This document shows, in pieces, positions 10,456 to 19,640 of a stretch of 64,000 bases of DNA. Position numbers and translations under genes: made by a program. Within the stretch, counting starts at the first letter, position 1. Every line of letters starts with the position of its first letter. Under the pieces are notes generated by a model. That model was given only the letters and a program-made list of their open reading frames with translations, searched no databases and was not told where the DNA came from. This stretch comes from Cochliopodium minus (lineage: Eukaryota > Discosea > Himatismenida > Cochliopodiidae), in contig JAMYWO010000167.1 in assembly GCA_024220525.1 (NCBI GenBank), positions 27,613-91,612 on the forward strand. The letters are read 5' to 3'.

Positions 10456-11921
10456 TCAATGGCGCCATTTCTTACTGTGACCATCCTCCATAACTGGTTC
10501 TAGGAATCCTCGAAATTTTTTCCCATCAAAACTCCATCTTGCTCCATAACCAAGTCTATTTCTTATTTCATAAACATTTTCTTGCTTTTTTTAAAAAAAT
10601 TAAAGAAAAATGAACAAAATTTAAGAGGAAAGATTACAGGCAAAGTATGCAAGTTAATCCAAACAGCATCGTTAATAATCTTAAAAAGAGCATCCAAAGC
10701 TTTTAAATTAATAATAACAGTGCTTCCACTTGCTTTACCCCACCAACTGTTTGAATCCCTTATTGCATGTTTACTGTATTGTTTTCCTCCAACAGATAAA
10801 CTTGAATGTCCTTTTGAAGGAATCAACAACTTTATGAATGAAATATTAATTAAAAAAAAATTGTTATTAGTAGAATTTACTTTGTTGAAAACATGTACTA
10901 GCTCATTGTACGAAGGAGGAAAAGAGTTTATTGATTGAAAGGTAGTTCGTAAACGAAGAATAGTGAATATTCCTTTTTTATGTATGCTTTCAAAAAAAGA
11001 GTTCAAAAACTCAAATTTCTCAGACTGAGAGGAGGAAGAATAAGTGTTTGCAAATTTTAGAAGATATGGTGTTCCTTCTTCCATGTCTTGAGGTTCATGA
11101 ATTTTGAGAAGGTTTTGAGAAGAGAAGTGGAGAGGAAATTTTTGAGCTAAAATCCAATTATACATCACCTTCCCTATTTCCACATAAAAAGGCTTCTTCG
11201 GAAGAAAACTTCCTATGAATATACTCCCTTCTACTGCTCCCTTATCATAGATTGATTCTCCTTCCTCTACTTCTTCTTCTCCTTCCTTTTCTTTATTTCC
11301 TGATTTCTCTTCCTCTTCTTTGTTTTCCAATTTATCTTGTTTATTGTTTCCCTCTTTGATTTTTATTAATTCAATTTTCTCTTCAATATTGTGGGGATTT
11401 TCTTTTTTATTCTTTTTTTTATAATTATTTTGTTTTTCTTCTTCCTTAAGCAATTGGGAAGAATATTGTGTTGTTTCTTGGATTAATTTTGCAATTGCTT
11501 TAATGACAGTCTTTGCCTTGCTGGGAAATGATGGCATCTTTACAACTTTTTCATCCATTCCTAATTCACAAATCTTTGATGCACATAATTCTGTGAGGGA
11601 TGGAGGATTGAAAGAAATATCATCTTTTTCTATCAATTTTTTGCAAGTATTCAAATTTAAAACTTTTTCGTTTTGATTTTCAATCTGCGAAAATTTCAAT
11701 ATCTCTTCTTCTTTCTCTTCTTCTTTCTCTTCTTCTTTCATTTCCTCTATCTTTTTTTTAAAAAACATATGCAATAATTCACAAAGAGAATTAAAATCCA
11801 ATCCATATTTTTCAATTTTATAGGTTCCTAATTCTTTTGCACTTCTCTTATATTTGGATTCAAATCTGGTGATTATTTCTTGTTTAATTTGGTTATATCC
11901 TTTGTTTAATTGGTTTTTCAT
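10456..11921 (-). CDS. Conserved uncharacterised protein with GYGARWS/MEDGH...WRH C-terminal signature
   Basis: Two exons: a long one from ATG 11921 to about 10640, then 10583 to 10456 after a short intron. The acceptor that keeps phase gives QENVYEIRNRLGYGARWSF, so the published-style open frame ending KKMFMK is intron read-through. About 465 residues. The middle (about 130-250) is a Lys/Glu-rich spacer. The C-terminus carries motifs I recall from a widespread family without known function: GGKQYSKHAIRDSNSWWG, LGYGARWSFDGKKFRGFLEP and MEDGHSKKWRH. The density of invariant Arg, Trp, His and Asp suggests an enzyme active site or ligand pocket, but no reaction is known to me. No signal peptide or membrane helix is seen. 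Confidence 0.8.
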
Positions 11922-11987
11922 TTTTATTTTTCTAAATAAATAAACATTAAAAATTTTTATTGTGAAAGATTTAATTAAAAATTTTTT

Positions 11988-14579
11988 TCAATACAAAATG
12001 GATTGATCTGATTCGTTTTGTGTCTTCAAAAATTCTTCGATTAAACTATCATCAGTCTTGTTCAAAACAAGATCTTGTTTATCTTGATTCATTCTTTTGA
12101 GATAACCCATTACAATACTCTCTTCTTCAAATTTGTTAAGAACAAAGTCTTTTTCGGACATGTTTTGTTTAAGATATTCTCTGATGAAGCTCTCTTCTTC
12201 TATTCTACTAATCTCAAAATCTTCTTTCTTTGGATTAAAAAAAGCACCCAAAAGACTTTCATCAATTTTTTCAAGCACTATATCCTTCTCTTCTTTGTTT
12301 TTGGAAGTAATTGTTGAGATTTTGGGTAGTTTTTTAGTTTTTTTTTCTTCAGTAAACGATTCGTTCTCATGAGATTCTTCTTTTTCTTCATCACTTGTTG
12401 AATCATCTTTTTCTGAAAATCTTGAAGAACTTTTGGAGAGAGATTTGTTTTGTGTTTGAGAAAGCTTTTTGATTCCTTTGAGAAGAGATTTGTTTTTGGT
12501 GGAATTTGTTGAAACTTTTGATGGTTTTTTGGTTGATACTTCTTCAGAAGAGGATTCATGATCAAAAGATTCTTCGGAAGTTTGTTCTCTCTTGTTTATT
12601 TGTGATTTGTTTTTAGGAAGAGATGCCGATTTCTTGTTGGATGTATTTAATGTTTTAGAAGTGTTTTTGGCTGATATTTCTTCAGAAGAGGATTTATGTT
12701 CTTCTTTTTCTTCACTTGTTGAATCATCTTTTTCTGAAAATCTCGAAGAACTTTTGGAGTGAGATTTGTTTTGTATTTGAGAAAGTTTTTTGGTTCCTTT
12801 GAGAAGAGTTTTGTTTTTGGTGGAATTTGTTGAAACTTTAGATGGTTTTTTGGTTGATACTTCTTCAGAAGAGGATTCATGCTCAAAAGATCCTTCCTCT
12901 TCAGATGTTTGTTCTCTCTTGTTTATTTGTGATTTGTTTTTAGAGAGTGATGTGGATTTCTTGGTAAATTTCTTGGTGGATGTATTTAATGTTTTAGAAG
13001 TGTTTTTGGTTGCTTTTTCTTTATAGTCAGAAGATTCTTCTTTTTCTTCATCACTTGTTGAATCATCTTTTGTATGTTTTGAAACACTTTTGGAGAGAGA
13101 TTTGTTTTGTGTTTGAGAAAGTTTTTTGGTTCCTTTGAGAAGAGATTTGTTTTTGGTGGAATTTGTTGAAACTTTAGATGGGTTTTTGGTTGATACTTCT
13201 TCAGAAGAGGATTCATGCTCAAAAGATTCTTCTTCGGAAGTTTGTTCTCTTTTGTTTATTTGTGATTTGTTTTTAGGGAGAGATGTCGATTTCTTCTTGG
13301 TGGATGTATTTAATATTTTAGAAGTGTTTTTGGTAGATATTTCTTCTTCATAATAAGATCCGTTCTCATGAGATTCTTCTTTTTCTTCATCACTTGTTGA
13401 ATCATCTTTTTCTGAAAATCTCGAAGAACTTTTGGAGAGAGATTTGTTTTGTGTTTGAGAAAGCTTTTTGATTCCTTTGAGAAGAGATTTGTTTTTGGTG
13501 GAATTTGTTGAAACTTTTGATGGTTTTTTGGTTGATACTTCTTCAGATGAGGATTCGTTCTCAAAAGATTCTTCTTCGGAAGTTTGTTCTCTTTTGTTTA
13601 TTTGTGATTTGTTTTTAGGGAGTGATGTGGATTTCTTGGTAGATTTCTTGGTGGATGTATTTAATGTTTTAGAAGTGTTTTTGGTTGGTTTTTCTTCATA
13701 TTCTGATGTTTCTTCTTTTTCCTCATCTCTTGTTGAATCATCTCTTGTATGTTTTGAAGCACTTTTGGAGAGAGATTCGTTTTTGGTCCAAAGAAAAGAA
13801 CCATCTTGAACCAAAGATTTGGAATTATCAATAGATTGATTTATTGATTCCAAGCAATCATACGATAGTTCGTGAGTATTCTTGGTTTTGATTTGAGAAT
13901 AGGTTATTTCCTTGGAGTTAGATTTATCTTTGGTAGAGTAATTAGATATTTTGGATTTATCTCTAGATAAAGATTTCAGATTATTTTGCATGGGTGTTTG
14001 TGAAAGCAAAGAAATGTTTGTTCTTGTATTAGTGGGAGGATTTGGTTTTTTATTAGTGAAGATTATAGAGTGATCAAATTGCCTGCTATCAATATGTTTA
14101 CCACGAGAGGATAAAGATCGTTTGATATTAGAAATCTCCTGAAGAGATTTTCCAACATATTTCGTTTTTGGTGTTTGGAATTCATTTTGTATTTTTGGAT
14201 TCTCTTTTCTTCTAGGCGCCTGATTAATTCTCAGTTTGGATTGTGTTTTATTGAAGATATCATTCAAATTGTTTCTTGATGATGGTATAATGAAGCTTTC
14301 TTTCATAAAGGAACTCTGATCAATTGGATTTTCTGTGGTAGAATTGGTATGACTTGTTTTGTCAAACCGAAATGTTTTGTCAATCAAAGTTTTATTTGCT
14401 TTTTCCGGTGATGCTTCTTCAAAAGTTAAATCATATTTATCAATTTCATGAAAATATTCCACAGTATTCTCAGTAAATTTTTGTATTTTTAATTTTTCAT
14501 CAAGATCATCATTTTCTGTTGGATCATCTAGATTTAGTATTTTGTTTTTGGAAGTAAATTTATTAATTTTTTTTTCCAT
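11988..14579 (-). CDS. Long Ser/Thr/Lys-rich tandem-repeat protein
   Basis: A single exon of 863 residues starting at ATG 14579. The N-terminal 270 residues are polar and unstructured, with basic patches and phospho-acceptor Ser/Thr. Residues about 270-745 hold four tandem copies of a 105-112 residue unit plus a partial fifth. Each unit contains KNTSKTLNTS, KNKSQINKREQTSEE, SSSEEVSTK, PSKVSTNSTKNK and LLKGxKKLSQ. The C-terminal 100 residues hold about four shorter repeats (xxVLxKxxEESxxxxYLK). No enzyme domain is recognised. The alternation of basic and Ser/Glu blocks resembles chromatin- or nucleolus-associated scaffold proteins with many CK2-like sites (SEEE, SDEE). An E2F-like site lies 55-67 nt upstream, hinting at cell-cycle expression. 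Function is inferred only. Confidence 0.8.
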   Translation of the reverse strand: MEKKINKFTSKNKILNLDDPTENDDLDEKLKIQKFTENTVEYFHEIDKYDLTFEEASPEKANKTLIDKTFRFDKTSHTNSTTENPIDQSSFMKESFIIPSSRNNLNDIFNKTQSKLRINQAPRRKENPKIQNEFQTPKTKYVGKSLQEISNIKRSLSSRGKHIDSRQFDHSIIFTNKKPNPPTNTRTNISLLSQTPMQNNLKSLSRDKSKISNYSTKDKSNSKEITYSQIKTKNTHELSYDCLESINQSIDNSKSLVQDGSFLWTKNESLSKSASKHTRDDSTRDEEKEETSEYEEKPTKNTSKTLNTSTKKSTKKSTSLPKNKSQINKREQTSEEESFENESSSEEVSTKKPSKVSTNSTKNKSLLKGIKKLSQTQNKSLSKSSSRFSEKDDSTSDEEKEESHENGSYYEEEISTKNTSKILNTSTKKKSTSLPKNKSQINKREQTSEEESFEHESSSEEVSTKNPSKVSTNSTKNKSLLKGTKKLSQTQNKSLSKSVSKHTKDDSTSDEEKEESSDYKEKATKNTSKTLNTSTKKFTKKSTSLSKNKSQINKREQTSEEEGSFEHESSSEEVSTKKPSKVSTNSTKNKTLLKGTKKLSQIQNKSHSKSSSRFSEKDDSTSEEKEEHKSSSEEISAKNTSKTLNTSNKKSASLPKNKSQINKREQTSEESFDHESSSEEVSTKKPSKVSTNSTKNKSLLKGIKKLSQTQNKSLSKSSSRFSEKDDSTSDEEKEESHENESFTEEKKTKKLPKISTITSKNKEEKDIVLEKIDESLLGAFFNPKKEDFEISRIEEESFIREYLKQNMSEKDFVLNKFEEESIVMGYLKRMNQDKQDLVLNKTDDSLIEEFLKTQNESDQSILY
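12345..13785 (-). repeat. Tandem ~330-bp coding repeats (4 full copies plus part of a fifth)
   Basis: Within the Ser/Lys-rich gene, near-identical units follow each other. Units 1 and 3 begin with a SK(A/V)SKHT(R/K)DDST block, while units 2, 4 and the partial 5 begin with SKSSSRFSEKDDST. Copies differ by a few substitutions and small in-frame indels. Confidence 0.9.
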
Positions 14580-14633
14580 TTTTTTTTTATTTTATTTAAT
14601 AACGATATTGTTTTTTTTAAAAATTAATTTGAA

Positions 14634-14646
14634 TTTTGGCGCAAAA
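14634..14646. promoter_or_regulatory. E2F-like site TTTTGGCGC in divergent promoter
   Basis: TTTTGGCGCAAAA lies in the 237-bp divergent intergenic region, 55 nt upstream of the repeat-protein ATG (minus) and about 170 nt upstream of the WDR77-like ATG (plus). It is a near-palindromic match to the E2F core in DNA otherwise poor in GC. Confidence 0.5.
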
Positions 14647-14816
14647 AAAAAACTTTTTTTTATCAAATTTGGGAATATTACCAAATCTATTTCAATTTTT
14701 TTTTGACAATAATTTTAAAGGAAAAGTGATGATCATTTTCGACTTGATTCAAAGAGGAAAATTATATTTCTTAATAATTTAAAATAAAAAAAATTGAGAA
14801 AAATTAAATAATAAAA

Positions 14817-15852
14817 ATGGAAGTGTTGAATGGATTTGAAATAATTTCAAAATTTGAGAATAATCATTTCATTGATAGTATACAATATTCTCCTTTCGAA
14901 GAATCACAAATTGCTGTTGGTACATCTTCATTGACAGGAGAAATATGGGATGGAGAGGTAATAATTTTGGAGAAAGGAAAAAGAGTGGCATCAACAAAAA
15001 CCGATTCTGGAGTGACTTCTGTTCATTATGCAGGAACCAAAGAAAAACCAATTATCCTTGCATCTTGTGATGATAGCAATCTTCTTGTTTTATCTGCAAA
15101 AATTTCCTCAAAAACAAATTTATATCCGCTCAGCACTTTAGTCGGCCATGATGATATAATCACTTCTGTGGATGTATTCTTGCCAAAACAAACAGCCTAT
15201 ACCTCAAGTTGGGATAAAACGTAAAAATTGAATTTATTCATTTTATTATTTTCATCCCTTTCCAATATTCAAAAGAATAAGAATATGGGATCTCCAAAAT
15301 GGTTCCACAATCGGAGTGTTGAAGGGTAATTAAATTATAAAGAAAATTTAATGCTTGAATTCATTATTTTGTAAAGGACATGGAGAGATTGTCAATAAAT
15401 TGAGTTGCAGTGAAGAAAATAAATTGGCATCAGTTTCCAAAGATGAAAATATAATTGTTTGGGATGCAAATAATGGAAAAATTTCCCAAAAAATTGCAAG
15501 CACATCAAATTGTAATTTGAATACTGTAAAATGGGACGGAGAAAACAGAATAATAGCCGGAAATGAAATTGGAGAAATAATTTTGATTGATTTGAGACAA
15601 ACAGATTCCGTTTTATCCAAACAAACCATTTCAAGGGCTCCCATTAAAGCATTGAATACCAATAAAGATTTCATTTCTGTTGGAAGTGATGATTCCAATG
15701 TTTATCTCTTGAAAAAGGATAATCTTTCGTCAAAAATTCAGTTCTCCCATGATGATTTTGTCAGGGCTATTGATTTCGATCCTTTCCAAAATAATCAATT
15801 ATCAACAGGAAGTTATGATAAATCCATTTATACCTTCAAATATTCTTTCTGA
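14817..15852 (+). CDS. WDR77: WD40 protein resembling methylosome subunit MEP50/WDR77
   Basis: Three exons (14817-15220, 15276-15325, 15377-15852), phase-consistent, 309 residues. This is about 30 shorter than human MEP50 (342). WD-repeat signatures are SSWDKTIRIWDLQNG, LASVSKDENIIVWDAN, IIAGNEIGEIILIDLR and LSTGSYDKSIYTF. Two features point to MEP50: the first blade has the GTSSLTGEIWDGEVIIL pattern, paralleling the GASSLSGxxWAG of animal MEP50, and the last blade has SHDDFVRAIDFDPF, paralleling AHRDFVRDATWSP. MEP50 is the obligate partner of arginine methyltransferase PRMT5, presenting substrates such as Sm proteins and histones. Another WD40 protein remains possible because beta-propellers are hard to tell apart. 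Confidence 0.72.
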
Positions 15853-16061
15853 AATATTATTTATTAAATTATTCAAAATTTTCATTGTGTGGTTCTTATA
15901 TATATCTAATTTGGAGTTATTGGAAAAGTCCTCAAAATAATTTCAAAGAGGACTGAGCAATAAATAAAAAAAAAAGAGGATTTACTTCAAGACACTTTTT
16001 GAAAATGTAATCAATATTTCATAAAGTTTTATTAAAAATAAATTTTTGATAATTTTGTAAG

Positions 16062-17360
16062 GATTGGGAGTTCTGTAAAGATATTCACTGGGAATGCTCA
16101 TTTTGATTTGGCAAATAGAATTTGTAGAAGGTAAATTGTTTTGTTTAATTTATTAAGAATCTTTTTTTAATTATCAATAAGAATGGGCAAAAATTTGGCA
16201 AAAGCAGAAGTTGGAAAATTTTCTAATGGTGAAACATCAGTAATGATTCATGGTATAAACATCACTTTTTTACAAAAATATCTTTTTTATTTTCAAAAAG
16301 AATCAATCAGAAATGATGATGTTTTCATTATCCAACCAACTTGCACTCCAAATCCAAATGATTTTCTTATGGAATTGTTGATTATGGCTGATGCTATGAA
16401 AAGGGGAAGTGCAGCTAGAATTACAGCTGTTATTCCACAGTAAATAAATTAAATAATTCTTCTTTCATTAAATTGAAAAAAAAAAAATCAATAAATAGCT
16501 TTGGGTATGCAAGGCAAGATAAAAAGGATAAATCACGTGCTCCTATTACGTAAACCCAAATAAAAACATTTTTTATTTATTTGAAACACAAAAATATTTT
16601 GCGAAAATAAAATAAAAGTGGAAAATTAGTTGCAAAATTGTTCGAAGAAAGTGGGATTGATAGAGTAATCACACTTGATTTGCATGCGAGCCAGATACAA
16701 GGGTTTTTTGATATACCGGTTGATAATCTTTTTGCCGAGCCTCTATTTATACAATACATCAAAACTAATTACATGGGGCACAGAGAAGATAATGAGAAAA
16801 ACAATCAAGATAGTGATCACAAAATCTTGGAAAGTAATTCTCTCGTAGTTGTTTCTCCAGATGCAGGAGGAGTGAAAAGAGCAAAAGCAATAGCAGATAA
16901 AATTGATTGTGGTTTGGCAATCATTCACAAGGAAAGAAAGAAAGCAAATGAAGTTTCTGAAATGACCCTTGTGGGAGATGTTAAAGGAAAAATCGCAATT
17001 CTTGTTGATGATATGGTTGATACTTGCGGTACCCTTGTTACTGCTGCTTACACTCTTCAACAAGCTGGTGCTAGTTGTATTTATGCCATCGCTACCCATC
17101 CTGTTTTATCTGGAAATGCTGTTGAAGTTTTGAACAAGTGCGAAGCTCTCAAAGAAATTGTCGTCACCAATTCCATTCCTCACAAAGACAAAAAAGCTAA
17201 ATGCCCTAAAATTAAAACCATTGATATCTCTCCACTTTTTGCTGAGGTCATTAGAAGAACCCACAATGGTGAGAGTATCAGTGCCATGTTTGAATCTGTG
17301 TATGTTTTTCTTTTTATTTCATTTCTTTTCAATTCATTTTTTCTTTAACTTAGTTGGTAA
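16062..17360 (+). CDS. PRPS: Ribose-phosphate pyrophosphokinase (PRPP synthetase)
   Basis: At least five exons; recognisable exons begin near 16062, 16182, 16301, 16499 and 16621, and the last codons lie after the intron ending at 17351 (...FESVW). It makes PRPP from ribose 5-phosphate and ATP for purine, pyrimidine, NAD and His synthesis. Motifs: [13 protein letters not shown] (N-terminal strand), [43 protein letters not shown] (the ATP-binding flexible loop), [34 protein letters not shown] and the PRPP loop [13 protein letters not shown] 20-residue acidic/Asn insertion follows YIKTNYMG, relative to the usual enzyme. No ATG precedes the first recognisable exon in frame, so the start is unresolved and a small upstream exon is likely missing from this model. 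Confidence 0.92.
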
Positions 17361-17486
17361 TACAAATCAAACTTTAATATATTGAAAAAATCACATTAAA
17401 CTTTTTCTTTGACCGCATATTCTCATTATTGAAGTTACCAATATTGAATTTATATAAATAAATTGAAGATTTTTAATCAATTCTGA

Positions 17487-19052
17487 TTAGATATCAGTGA
17501 ATCCTGGCATGAAGAATTTAGAAGCGAATTGATGTACCTCATTTTTGAGAGAGGTAATGTCCCATGTTTCCAATTTTTCAAGAAAGTCTTTACTTTTTGT
17601 GTTTCCTACAGACTCAACAATTTTAAGAGCAACTTCAACAGCCTTGTGGAGAAACTCTGCAACTTTTTCAAAGTCTGTTTCTTTTAGACCTCTGGTAGTC
17701 ATGGCAGGAGTTCCCAATCTAATACCACCAGGATAAAGAGCACTGGTGTCACCATATATGGTGTTTTTGTTTGCAGAGATTTCAATTTTTTCTAAAAGTT
17801 TTTCGAGTTTATCTCCAGTGAGTTTTTGAGGTCTAAGATCCCAAAGCAACAAATGATTATCAGTTCCTCCGGTAACAATTGAGTAGCCATGTTTTTTGAG
17901 AGATTCAGAAAGAATGTGAGAATTTAATTTGACTTGCTTAATGTAGTTTTTAAATTCTGGTTGCATTACTTCTTTCAAAGCTACTGCTATTGCTGCAATT
18001 GTGTTTTCGTGGGGTCCTCCTTGATGTCCAGGAAAAACAGCAAAGTTGATTTTGTTTTCCAAATCATAGAGCTCTTTTTTTCCATTCACCTCGCTTCTCA
18101 CTCCCTTCCTGAAAAAGATGATTCCTCCTCTTGGTCCTCTCAATGTTTTGTGGGTGGTACTAGTTACTACATCGCAAAAGTCAAATGGGTTGTTGCATTC
18201 TTTTGCTGCAACAATTCCAGAAATATGAGCCATATCACAAACCAAAAAACATCCTTCTTTGTCTGCTATTTCTCTCATTCTTTTGTAATCCCAATCTCTT
18301 GGATAGGCACTTCCTCCTGCAACTATCACTTGAGGATGAAAAAGAGATGCGTTTTTTTGTAATTGATCATAGTCTATCAATCCTGTCTCTCCATCTACGG
18401 TGTATGGCATTGTTGAAAAATATGTTGATACTGCTGAAATTGATTTTTGTTTTGTTCTGTATCCGTGAGATAAATGTCCTCCACTGGGCAAATCCAATCC
18501 TAAAAAAGTTACGAAAAGAATTAATTCTTTCATATCATTATAGGAAACAAATTTTACCCATAATTCTACCGCCAGGTCCCACCAAAGCAGTAAAAACTTC
18601 AAAATTTGCAGGGGAACCACTATATGGCTGAACATTTACCCCCCATTTTTCAGGATCAAGATCAAAAGCTTTTAGAGCTCTATCAATGCAAATTTGTTCA
18701 ATTTTATCAATTACTTGATTTCCTCCATAATATCTTTTGAATGGCAATCCTTCAGAATATTTATTTGTTGCGCATGAACCGAGAGCTTGGAGCACAGCTT
18801 TTGAAACGAAATTCTTTGTTTCAAAAAAAAAAAATTAAGAATTAAAGAAGAGATATTTAATAATTTTTTGGGAAATAAAGTATCAAAAATTAATCAATTT
18901 TACTTCAGAAGCAATTAATTCTATTCCATTTAATTGTCTATCTTTTTCCTCTCTTAATAACACTCTCAATTCCTTATCAACTATTTCCAAATCTTAAAGA
19001 ATATTATTTAGTGGATAAAAATAATTGTAATCCGGTTTTTACCTTCATTCAT
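17487..19052 (-). CDS. SHMT: Serine hydroxymethyltransferase
   Basis: Four exons: 19052-19043 (ATG AAT GAA G), 18992-18904, 18813-18558 and 18499-17487, all in phase, giving 455 residues. It converts serine and tetrahydrofolate to glycine and 5,10-methylene-THF using PLP. Motifs: [58 protein letters not shown], and the PLP-lysine segment [14 protein letters not shown] at about 18118-18160. Near the C-terminus [15 protein letters not shown] is intact. The protein starts directly at the folate-enzyme core with no mitochondrial presequence, so a cytosolic isoform is likely. The ATG-containing first exon is only 10 nt long, as in other genes of this window with tiny first exons. Confidence 0.95.
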
Positions 19053-19207
19053 TTCAAAGCTATTTTCTATCAATTTTTTTTATTTTTTTTTTTATTTAAT
19101 AGATTGCAATAGAGTTTGATGTATTGTAATCTCTTTTAAGAGAAATGAGTTGATTAATAAAGTGAAAATAAATTAGACTTAAAATTAATTTATTAAAATT
19201 TTTCAAA

Positions 19208-19535
19208 TCAATTCTTTTCTCCAACAAGTGTGACTGGTTTACCAATCTTTTTAATTGCATTTGTGATATCTTCTGTATTGGCTGTTCCAGTTACATAAAC
19301 TTTTTTTTGTTCAAGATTTACATCAACTTTTTCCACTCCTATTTAAAAATATTGGACAAATTTACTAAAAAAAAAATTTATTGTTATTCAAAATGGTTTA
19401 TACCATTTGTTTTTCCAAGTATAGTTCTCACTGCCTTTTCGCAACCTCCACAGGTCATTCCAACATCATATTCATAAGTTTTCTAAAGAAAGATTAATTA
19501 GAATTATTTAAAATAGTATCAGAATTTACGCTCAT
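19208..19535 (-). CDS. ATOX1: Copper chaperone, Atox1/HMA type
   Basis: A small three-exon gene. Exon 1 encodes only Met-Ser (19535-19530). The second gives KTYEYDVGMTCGGCEKAVRT and the third VEKVDVNLEQKKVYVTG through KPVTLVGEKN and a TGA at 19210-19208. The product is about 69 residues, a complete HMA fold (beta-alpha-beta-beta-alpha-beta). The metal site MTCGGC is the canonical MxCxxC that carries Cu(I). In yeast and animals such proteins pass copper to P-type ATPases in the secretory pathway. The gene is too fragmented by introns to appear as one long frame. All residues needed for copper binding are present. Confidence 0.9.
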
Positions 19536-19640
19536 TTTTGTTTTAAAATTCAATTTTTTTTTATTTTTTGCCTAATTCAATATGATATTAAATAAAAAGG
19601 AAAGGTGTTAAAAATAAAAAAAAAAAATTGTTTATATCAA

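Noticed and set aside
12278-13809. Many 75-113 residue frames in both directions, including a repeated MSMNPLLKKYQPK-type frame
   Set aside because: They are out-of-frame images of the tandem repeats in the 863-residue gene.
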